Shown here: piece by piece, positions 12,869 to 21,500 of the stretch
How the letters are laid out: every line of letters starts with the position of its first letter
Numbering within the stretch: the stretch's first letter is position 1
Source of the DNA: a virus
Direction: 5' to 3' (one strand)
Length of the DNA stretch: 21,892 nucleotides
IMG/VR virus record: IMGVR_UViG_3300008108_000858
Location: 1 to 21,892 of that record
The notes under the pieces: generated by a model
The model's input: only the letters and a program-made list of their open reading frames with translations
The model's database searches: none
What the model was told of the DNA's origin: nothing
Program-made: the position numbers and the translations under genes

Positions 12869-15800
12869 ATGACACAAAAGCATAGAATTTCTACAAACAT
12901 CGGTAAGGATCAAATAATTAAAGTTGAATTAAAACAAGACTTTGATTTATTAGAGATTCTTTCATTAAAATTCACACAGAAAGAAGTATATACTTCTCTT
13001 TGTGCTGATTATGGTGTTGTATGTGGAAGAATTTCAGTCAATAACGGATTAGGAGTTCCCAATGCAAAAATTTCCATTTTCATACCATTGAGTGTTGAAG
13101 ATGAAAAAGACCCTGTCATATCAAGACTATATCCATTTAAATCAAGTGTATTAGATAAAAATGTTGATGGATATAGATACAATCTATTACCATCAAGAAA
13201 ACAACATGGTGGACATGAACCAACGGGAACATTTCCCGACCAATCAGATGTCCTTAATAGAGAAGAAATCTTAGAGGTATACGAAAAATATTATAAGTAT
13301 ACTGTTAAAACTAATTCTGCGGGTGACTTCATGATATGGGGAGTTCCAATTGGACAACAAACCCTTCATGTGGATGTAGACTTGTCTGATGTTGGATGTT
13401 TCTCTTTAAGACCTTATGATTTTATTAAACAGGGTTTAGGAGAAGATAAATTTAGAAATACATATAAATTTAAATCATCACCCGATTTATCAACATTACC
13501 ACAAATTGTAACTTTTGATAAGACGATTGATGTTTACCCATTTTGGGGAAATGAAGATTTATGTGAAATAGGATTAACTAGAACGGACTTTGACTTATCC
13601 GACAGAGGAATTAAAATTGAACCTAAGGCATTTTTAATCGGTGGAACATATACCGATACAGGTAAAAATTCAATCAACAAAAGTTGCCAACCCAGAAGAA
13701 AAATGGGTAGGAAATGTGATTTAATCACTAAGACGGGTATAATAGAATCAATTCGATTTACACATAGAAAGGATGTAGACAATAGACCTGTACTCCAAAG
13801 GTATGAAACTGATGAAGATATACCTGATGATGGTTCATTTGTTATGGAACTACCAATGAATATGGAGTTCTTATATACAAATGAATTTGGTGAAAATGAA
13901 ATAACGAATGACCCAAATAGAGGTGTACCGACCGCGTCCTGTTATCGTTTTAGGATTTCACTTGATGATAGTGGTAATGAAAGAGTTAGAAAAACTGCGT
14001 CTTATTTAGTACCCAATATTAGAGAGTATTCAGGAGAAGAAAACGAATCATACGCATTCTCAACTTCATGGAATGATTACCCAACTGATGCAGTTTCTTC
14101 AGATTCAAATCGAGGTATATTATATAATGAATTCGGACAATATTTTCCGAAAGATTACTTTTACAGAGTAACATATGGAAAAGTATACACGGTCTCATCT
14201 TTTCAAAATATACATTATGCAGCATCATCATTCACTGATGACAGATATTTGGGAATTAAAGAAATTGTACCAACGGAAGAAGAAGATTGTTCAAGTGAGA
14301 TAGTTACACCACCAGTTAATTTTGCAAAAAAGAATTTTACATTCACATTATTAGTTTCTGAAATTCTACTCTTTTTAGAACATTTATTAAATCTTGTTTT
14401 ATTAACTTTTTTAAATACTGTGACAAGAGTATTTCACCAATTAGCAAATGCTGTGGATTTTTGGCCTATTGAAAAATTATCAAAAACTGTTAGAAAGTTT
14501 GCGTATAGATTACAAGATGCGTCGCAACGAGAACTTTATTTAATTAGTTATCCCGAATGTGAAGAGTGTAATAGTACTGAATATGGTATACAAGGTGGTG
14601 TTGGTGATAGTATAAATTTTTGTCAAGTCGGTACGGTAAAAATTACTGGTTCAGATAATCAATCGAATAGAGTATTAAATGCTAGTGGATTTACATTCTC
14701 TAATCCTGCGTTACCAAGTGAAAATTGTTATACTGGTGCAACGGTACCAAGTGATGTGACCGATTTTGTAACTAATCAATCAGACTATATTGTTTCATAT
14801 CAAAGTTTTGGTGTTTTACTAACAGGTACAACAATTTTTCAATATGATTCCGGTACAAGTGGTTATACATTTACGGATACAGGTGGTATTTTTAATGAGA
14901 ATTTGGAATATACTGTAATACTTCGAGATAGAAATTCTACAGAAGAACAATTGTCAATAACCACTCCAGTTGAAACTGGTTGTCAGTTATATGACATACC
15001 ATATGATGAAGATATTGTTGAGACATATTATATAGGTACAGGAAGAACACCATCTTCAACATACACTCCTGGTGCGGATGTAACTGCAACTAAATTATCT
15101 GACACCGCTGATTATCGTTTAGTGAATAGTTACGAAGGTGAAGTATATTCACCCGTAACGGTATCAGGACACACTGAATTTAGTAATGGTATTTTTAAAA
15201 TTATACCGGGTTCATTAAGTAACATTCGACTTTTCAATATATTGAGAGAATACCGTAGAAGAAAAAGAGTTGGTAAATTATTTTGTGGAGGAATTGTAAA
15301 TTATTCTTTTGTGGACAATTGGTTGTCAGGTTCTCTTTATTTTTTCCAATTCAAAGGGAAAAGTTCGTTGGTTTTCGGAAGAAGATATTGTGAAGATGTG
15401 ATAAGATATGTATCATCACAAGATAGATTTTATTACAGATCCTCACCTTATTTGTCTGAAAGTAGTTGGGGTACACCAAAATACGATGACGAACTTAATT
15501 TAGTGGGTAGAAATTTAGGTCGACCAACAACAATGGTGGATCTTGGACCTCGAGATGAATTTATAAAAGAAATCTGTGTAGACCCATCTCTTGACCCAAA
15601 TTGTTCTGTGACACGGTCAATAGGACCCACTTCATTCCAAAGTTTTGGAGAATTGTTAGGTTTGGCAATAAATTATAGAATGGATGTTAGTAATAATACA
15701 TTCGACATCAATGAATTTTTCGATAATGAGGGATTTCTATATACTACGAGAGTATTAGATGGTGATATTTTGCAATTAATATCAACAAATAATGAAGTTG

Positions 15801-16612
15801 GTATTGAAGAGTTTGATTTACAAAATCCGAGGTATCTTGGATATTCTTATCAATTTTTGGACCCTGATATTACCCCTGATGTTTTTAAAAATGGTACGGG
15901 TGTTTATGGACCATTACCAATAACCATGTACTTGGATGAGGACGGAGAAAGAGTGAGGGCATGTTTAAATGAACCCGGTAGATTAACCGATTCCTCACAG
16001 AAAGTCCCATTCTTTTTATGGGATAAAAAAGGTACTGGATTTGGAGCATATAACTCATTAACATTGGATAATCAATCATGGGATTATGCTAACGTACAAG
16101 CCCAACCATTACAGGGCATGACTTTTGCATATAATTTGACAGGAGGAACAAATGACCCATCTGACAAATACCTTTTGTTACCAATGACATATACATTTAG
16201 TGGGTTAACATTAAACACAGGAAATGTTACAAACGATGTTGAATTTGATGAAATTTCCCCTCCATTAACAGATAATCACAGTAGTTTTTCTAGTGAATAT
16301 CCGGGATTTACATATTTGTATGTAATAAGTGGAACTACACTTGAACCTATATCGGGGATTTTATATACTAGAGTCGGTTCTGTTGGAGCCACTGCAACTT
16401 CACCATTTACAATTACAGATGGGTGGCATCAACAAGCGTGGACATTTACTAATGATTTTGTTATACGTCCATCAATTGACTATTACACGGGAAACAAACA
16501 AATACTATCAACTCCATTTATGTTCTATTTTGGATTGAGGGTTGGAAAAACAGGTGTGGATAAATTTGTAAAACTATTTGGTGATAAAGGAGCATTTACA
16601 ACCGCTGAATAA
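12869..16612 (+). CDS. Giant baseplate/tail structural protein with carboxypeptidase-regulatory-like domain
   Basis: I prefer the ATG at 12869 (MTQKHRISTNIG, 1247 aa) to the upstream TTG at 12848, which would add seven residues encoded by the TATTTATT element. Near residues 50-70 a carboxypeptidase-regulatory/transthyretin-like domain begins (CGRISVNNGLGVPNAKISIF). Its second half comes after a ~70-residue insertion (KYTVKTNSAGDFMIWGVPIGQQTLHVDVDLSD, written here as the pieces TNSAGDFMIWGVP and QQTLHVDVDLSD). Around residues 490-525 lies a strikingly hydrophobic, Leu-rich stretch (FTLLVSEILLFLEHLL, then LNLVLLTFLNTV). It is followed by a CEEC cysteine cluster, Thr/Gly-rich beta regions and more unrecognised domains. 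The size, the position between gp6-like and other wedge-type genes, and the beta-rich composition point to a virion baseplate protein, perhaps filling the place of T4 gp7/gp8/gp10, but no one-to-one match is visible. It overlaps the next gene as TAATG. Confidence 0.7.
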   Translation: MTQKHRISTNIGKDQIIKVELKQDFDLLEILSLKFTQKEVYTSLCADYGVVCGRISVNNGLGVPNAKISIFIPLSVEDEKDPVISRLYPFKSSVLDKNVDGYRYNLLPSRKQHGGHEPTGTFPDQSDVLNREEILEVYEKYYKYTVKTNSAGDFMIWGVPIGQQTLHVDVDLSDVGCFSLRPYDFIKQGLGEDKFRNTYKFKSSPDLSTLPQIVTFDKTIDVYPFWGNEDLCEIGLTRTDFDLSDRGIKIEPKAFLIGGTYTDTGKNSINKSCQPRRKMGRKCDLITKTGIIESIRFTHRKDVDNRPVLQRYETDEDIPDDGSFVMELPMNMEFLYTNEFGENEITNDPNRGVPTASCYRFRISLDDSGNERVRKTASYLVPNIREYSGEENESYAFSTSWNDYPTDAVSSDSNRGILYNEFGQYFPKDYFYRVTYGKVYTVSSFQNIHYAASSFTDDRYLGIKEIVPTEEEDCSSEIVTPPVNFAKKNFTFTLLVSEILLFLEHLLNLVLLTFLNTVTRVFHQLANAVDFWPIEKLSKTVRKFAYRLQDASQRELYLISYPECEECNSTEYGIQGGVGDSINFCQVGTVKITGSDNQSNRVLNASGFTFSNPALPSENCYTGATVPSDVTDFVTNQSDYIVSYQSFGVLLTGTTIFQYDSGTSGYTFTDTGGIFNENLEYTVILRDRNSTEEQLSITTPVETGCQLYDIPYDEDIVETYYIGTGRTPSSTYTPGADVTATKLSDTADYRLVNSYEGEVYSPVTVSGHTEFSNGIFKIIPGSLSNIRLFNILREYRRRKRVGKLFCGGIVNYSFVDNWLSGSLYFFQFKGKSSLVFGRRYCEDVIRYVSSQDRFYYRSSPYLSESSWGTPKYDDELNLVGRNLGRPTTMVDLGPRDEFIKEICVDPSLDPNCSVTRSIGPTSFQSFGELLGLAINYRMDVSNNTFDINEFFDNEGFLYTTRVLDGDILQLISTNNEVGIEEFDLQNPRYLGYSYQFLDPDITPDVFKNGTGVYGPLPITMYLDEDGERVRACLNEPGRLTDSSQKVPFFLWDKKGTGFGAYNSLTLDNQSWDYANVQAQPLQGMTFAYNLTGGTNDPSDKYLLLPMTYTFSGLTLNTGNVTNDVEFDEISPPLTDNHSSFSSEYPGFTYLYVISGTTLEPISGILYTRVGSVGATATSPFTITDGWHQQAWTFTNDFVIRPSIDYYTGNKQILSTPFMFYFGLRVGKTGVDKFVKLFGDKGAFTTAE

Positions 16613-17595
16613 TGAATAAAAATTACCATAAAATATTAAAGACGACTACAGGTTTAACCTATAATATACCGATGTTTTTAGAATCAACGGTAGATGAGAT
16701 GGGGGTTATGGTTGGGTTCGATGGTGATATTGAACAAGTGGAACAATTATGTAATTTTTCATATACAGGTACAACTGGTAATACTACAATAACAGTATAT
16801 AATACAGTTAATCCTGATAAATTAAGACAGATTGTTGAACAAACATATACTATAAATTGGGGAGATGGAAATTCTTCAGGATTGACAGTGAATAGTGGAG
16901 TTGTTGGTACTAATTTCCCATCAGTGTCACATACGTACGCAACCGCATCAGGATATACAATTACAATAACATTGGCAGCACCATGGGTTACACAAAAATT
17001 ATCGAAGCAAGTTGTTGTTCCTTTTAATTTTGGTGTTGATTCATATTTGGGTACGTTTACATATACGGGTACAAGTTTACCATATTATAATTCTAGCCCA
17101 ACCGAATATTATCTACAGAGTGGTAGGACTCAAAATTATTTAAATGATTTGGAATATAACCCTACAACGGGTCATACCGCATTTACTTATTTAGGTATTG
17201 GTGGAAGTAGAATACAAGAAAAGAGAAATTACGGTTCAACAACATATAACATAACAACAGGAACTGATGCCAATGGTAGTTATTCGGGTTATAGTTTTAC
17301 TTATACAGGAAATACAACAGGTACTACTGTGGTTCAATATAGAGATTATAGTGATGGCACAACATTAATAACAGGAAATACAACAGGGTTCACTAAAGAA
17401 GAAATTATCAATAAAATGATAACAAGAAATGAACACTTTTTAGGGTTTATAGATAGTCCAACAATTTTTTCTGACATTTTTGTTGAAAGAGGTAAACAAG
17501 GTGTTATGGAAAAAACATTTAGACTCAGTGAGATAGATAATATTGGTGAGTTAGATGTGTATGGAAATGGGTATTTTAAAATAAGAAAACAATAA
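16612..17595 (+). CDS. Tail structural protein with PKD-like domain, 327 aa
   Basis: The 327-aa protein contains a PKD-like beta-sandwich at about 79-125: YTINWGDGNSSG with W83-G-D-G86, then SHTYATASGYTITITL, the usual H-T-Y and G-x-Y-x-I-x-I ending. Such domains mediate protein or carbohydrate contacts on surfaces. The remainder is Thr/Gly/Tyr-rich beta sequence with repeated YTGT/TGNTTG phrases; a 17-base exact repeat (17305-17321 and 17371-17387, 66 bases apart, in frame) underlies two of them. The C-terminus from about 265 (FTKEEIINKMITRNEHFLGF) is more helical and ends with GNGYFKIRKQ. It starts by a TAATG overlap with the giant gene, so translation is probably coupled. The virion role is inferred from context. 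Confidence 0.7.
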   Translation: MNKNYHKILKTTTGLTYNIPMFLESTVDEMGVMVGFDGDIEQVEQLCNFSYTGTTGNTTITVYNTVNPDKLRQIVEQTYTINWGDGNSSGLTVNSGVVGTNFPSVSHTYATASGYTITITLAAPWVTQKLSKQVVVPFNFGVDSYLGTFTYTGTSLPYYNSSPTEYYLQSGRTQNYLNDLEYNPTTGHTAFTYLGIGGSRIQEKRNYGSTTYNITTGTDANGSYSGYSFTYTGNTTGTTVVQYRDYSDGTTLITGNTTGFTKEEIINKMITRNEHFLGFIDSPTIFSDIFVERGKQGVMEKTFRLSEIDNIGELDVYGNGYFKIRKQ

Positions 17596-17599
17596 AAAC

Positions 17600-17609
17600 T
17601 ATATTTATT
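17600..17609 (+). promoter_or_regulatory. Shared TATATTTAT element before the 306-aa gene
   Basis: TATATTTATT lies 12 bases upstream of the ATG at 17621 in a 25-base gap and is identical over ten bases to the element before the gp25-like gene. The spacing would suit a T4-late-type -10 element with a very short leader. The function is inferred. Confidence 0.3.
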
Positions 17610-17620
17610 AATAAAAAGTT

Positions 17621-18541
17621 ATGGCAGTAGGTAGTTACGGAACAATAAGACCCGCAGATGTGTCACCATCGGACGTTGAGATATTTCTTCATTACGTACC
17701 GAATAGATTATCGACCGCGGAAGTTACCTTAACAAAGTTATCTTCCGAAAATATTTTAACCCCTATTTTTCATAATTCTGATACAACAACAGTTACAGCT
17801 GCACAAAATAGGGAACTATTAGGTGGATTATATAATTTAAAATTATCAGCATCAGACTTTTCTGATTTAGGAATATACACTCTACACATTAGACCAAAAC
17901 AAATTAGAACATCAATTGCTGATTGTGGTATTTTAGCATCTTTACCATCTGTTAGAGGGATAATTATTGATTTATCAAAAGTCCCATCAACTGATAGAGG
18001 AAAGTTTACACCACAAGGATTAGTGGGATATAGAATTGAATACCTTAATAATGATGGTACTAAAATTCCTAATTTTTATAGAGTTGTTACATCATCATTT
18101 TATTGTACCGCAGTTGTATCTAATTTAACTAGTTCAACACAAAAGGCGGTAAGATATCAATATAGTAATAGTACAACAAATTTAGTGTTCTTAACCGTTA
18201 CACCATCATCTGCACCAACAAGTAGACCAAATGTTGTTCCATTTATTGGTAACCCTGGACAGAATATTTTATTAACAAATACATTCTTCAATCCAACAAC
18301 AATCGAAGTGGAAATGGTAGAACACGATTCCTCCACATTGGCACACGCACTATACGGTAATCAGAGTAAGGCTGTTTCTAATGGTATTTACACCATCTAT
18401 GACAATAATAACGATAACGCTATCTACAAACAATACAATCTATACGAAATTAAGGACGAATTCAACGAGACCCTTTATGAAGTTAGAGAAGAGAAGCTTG
18501 ATATCGATGAAACATTAAACTTTGACGACATTACAGAATAA
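17621..18541 (+). CDS. Hypothetical baseplate/tail structural protein, 306 aa
   Basis: I recognise no family. The protein is beta-rich and soluble, with no signal peptide or membrane segment. It opens with SYGTIRPADVSPSDVEIFLHY, continues with alternating strands (GIYTLHIRPKQ, VRGIIIDLSKVP, LVGYRIEYLNNDG) and ends in an acidic helix-rich tail (YEIKDEFNETLYEVREEKLDID). The tail is more codon-balanced (C-rich third positions, about 18301-18500) than the gene's middle. It sits between the PKD-domain gene and the long gene at 18541, whose ATG directly follows its last stop base pair (TAATG overlap), so the two are probably translated together. A role in the baseplate or tail is inferred from this context. 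Confidence 0.65.
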   Translation: MAVGSYGTIRPADVSPSDVEIFLHYVPNRLSTAEVTLTKLSSENILTPIFHNSDTTTVTAAQNRELLGGLYNLKLSASDFSDLGIYTLHIRPKQIRTSIADCGILASLPSVRGIIIDLSKVPSTDRGKFTPQGLVGYRIEYLNNDGTKIPNFYRVVTSSFYCTAVVSNLTSSTQKAVRYQYSNSTTNLVFLTVTPSSAPTSRPNVVPFIGNPGQNILLTNTFFNPTTIEVEMVEHDSSTLAHALYGNQSKAVSNGIYTIYDNNNDNAIYKQYNLYEIKDEFNETLYEVREEKLDIDETLNFDDITE

Positions 18542-21500
18542 TGGCAACAAGAAGAGTTCCACCTAGTCAGGCTGCAACTGGTGCAGATACGTTTAGTGAT
18601 AGTTTAGTTGGTTTTCAAATTACCGACGGAACTAGTCAATTTACTAATACGAACTTCACTATTGATAGATCTGCACCTGAAAGGGATACAAGAACATTCA
18701 GTACTGGTCAATTTTCCGCCTTTTTAACACTTGATGACTTAAAAGAAGAAAAATTTAATTCTGATGGTCAAACTACTGAGACAAAGAAAAAAGAAGTTTC
18801 TTTTAGAACATCGAAAAGTAATGCAAACAAGTCGTTATTTGGTTCATTAAAAAATAGAATTGGTGTTTCCTTAACAAACATAATACAGAAATTTCCTGCG
18901 GGTGTTTTAATTGATAAAAATAGTGTAACGAGATCTTCTGATTTTACTATTGAAAGCATTGTTTATGATATTAATTTAGATACAACACAATTCAATGTTG
19001 ATTTTGGTAGACTATTCAATCCATTTGATATTTTATTTGTTAAGCCAAATAGTCAAGTAGAACCAAATACTACCAATAAGGTAAGAAATTTTTATTCATC
19101 ATTTACTAAATACGTTTTAGAGTTAAGTGGTGTAACATATGATATTATTAGTTATACTCAACCAAATGCGGATTCTAAAATCAGTTTAAAGGTTAAAGGA
19201 AAACCATTTGGTACATCTTCAAATTATAGTGAAAACGTTTTAATTAGACCTAATGGTGGTTTGGTTGAAGAGTTTTTTGGTGGTTTAGACGAATTAGAAC
19301 AAAGTTTATTAGATAGAGACACTAAACCAAAATACACCGCAACATTTAGTGTTCCAAGAGATAGTATTAATCAATCCAACACTGTATTGTCTGATGTTCA
19401 AATAACATGGCCGATTTCAAGAGATGGTTGGAACATTAAAATTATTGGATTAGAATACGACCTGTATGTTCAAAAATTATCTCAAATTTCAGATGAAGTA
19501 GACGATTATAAATCTAACCTATTTGTTAGATTTATGTCTTCACCACAGTTATTTGAATTTGACACTGAGGATAAAAAGGTCGATGCAATTTTTCAATTAT
19601 ACGGACATAATTTTGATAAAGTAAAAAAATATATTGAGAACATAGCGTACATGAGAAATGTAAGTTATGATGGTATTAATAATTTACCCGATATACTTTT
19701 AAAGAACTTATCTAATACCTTAGGTTTATCAACAGTTAATTTGTTTGATGAGAAGAAACTTGAGGAGTTATTATATACAAGACAAGATACACAATACCCC
19801 GGATTAACAGTTGGAAAAACAATTGTTGATGCTGAGTATGAATTTTATAGAAGACTTTTAGTTAATTTATCTCACATATATAAATCAAAGGGTACACGTT
19901 CATCAATTGAATTCTTTTTAAGATTCTTGGGTGCACCAAGTCCAATGATTAGTATTAATGAACACGTATATACTGTTACATCACTACCAAAGTCATTTGA
20001 TTTAGATGATGACATTTATGATGTTATATCAGGTACAAAGGTATATAGAGTTGCAACATTCGTACCAAGTGGATACACCTATCAAATTACAACTACAACA
20101 GGTAGAACTACATTTACATCAAGTAATTATCCGGTTTTAGAGGGAACCAAAAAACCTAAGGGGGCATATGATGAAATATCTGATATGTTTTTCCAAAAGG
20201 GTGCTGGTTGGTATGATAAAACCTTAACTCACAGGTCTAGTGATATATTAGATTTAGAAAATTCAGTTTTAACAGGAACAACAAAAATAATTAAAACCAA
20301 AAGTGGACCTTTTACATATGGTGAAGACTACTTTGATACGTTTAGAACACTTCCTGGATTAGATACTGGTTATGAAATTTTAAGTGAAGTAGACAACTTA
20401 CAAAGACGGATTACAGATAGTAATTCTGTTTATAATTTTAATAGAAAAAACATTGATATTTTCCTTTCATCGGCAAAAGCCGTTGAGTATGATATTTGGA
20501 AAAAATCAAGGGAATTAGAAATTTCATTTGGTACTAATGGTCTTCAATCACAAACAGGAATAACATTCGCTGAGTTTGTGGACAAAACTGTAACTGACCA
20601 AATTAAGAACTCTCACTCAATAAAATACAAGAAGAATTATATAAAACTCGAAGACATTTTTCAGGATTATATTACATCAACTGGTTTTACACCATATAAT
20701 ATTCCTGATGTTAATGAGTTTATAAATAAAATGAGTCCATATTGGACACAAGTTTTAGAACAGTTAATACCTGCAACCACATTATGGTTGGGTGGTAATT
20801 TAATTGAGAACAATATTTTTGGTAGGTCAAAATATAGATACAGATTCGGATGTCAACCAAAAGTATTTGTTGAAAGTTTATATCCTAACTTCGAAAACGC
20901 AATAGAAGAAGATTTCGAAAAGATATTAGGGAGTCAGGAAAATTTTAGAGGTTTATTAAACGCAACCGGTGTTACATATTATCCTATCATTGACATCGAT
21001 GGAGTTGAATATGGTGGATCTGGTTCTCAATTTAAAGTTGTTGTTAGTGGTACAACAAATACAAGTAACAGTGCAAAATTATTTAATACCTTTCCAATAA
21101 CAGGATGTACAGGTATTATATCATCAACCACCGGATTACCATTAATATGTGAATACAAAGATTATCTTAGTCCCGATGTAACCAAAATTAAAGAACTTTG
21201 GGTTTCGGCATTGAGTAACTTAATTGACAATATAAATTCTTCCACAGGTTATACTGCTGGATATTATGATTATGCACCATTTACTGCAGCCACAAGTGGA
21301 TCAACTTATTCAACTGAGACTAAACAGAAACTTAAGTATTCATTTTTTACTGATGTTGATGGTGTAGAAAAAATAAAAATCATCTCGGTAAAAAATGGTC
21401 CAAATGATTGTTCAGTAAACGAATATTTGGATTATAAATTTGTTGCGATAAATCAAACGACATCACCTAATTGTGAGTTAAAATTGGATTTTTCATTTGA

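Noticed and set aside
17305-17387. 17-base direct repeat as a CRISPR or variable-region repeat
   Set aside because: There are only two copies, in frame inside a Thr/Gly-rich coding repeat, with no reverse transcriptase or cas genes nearby.
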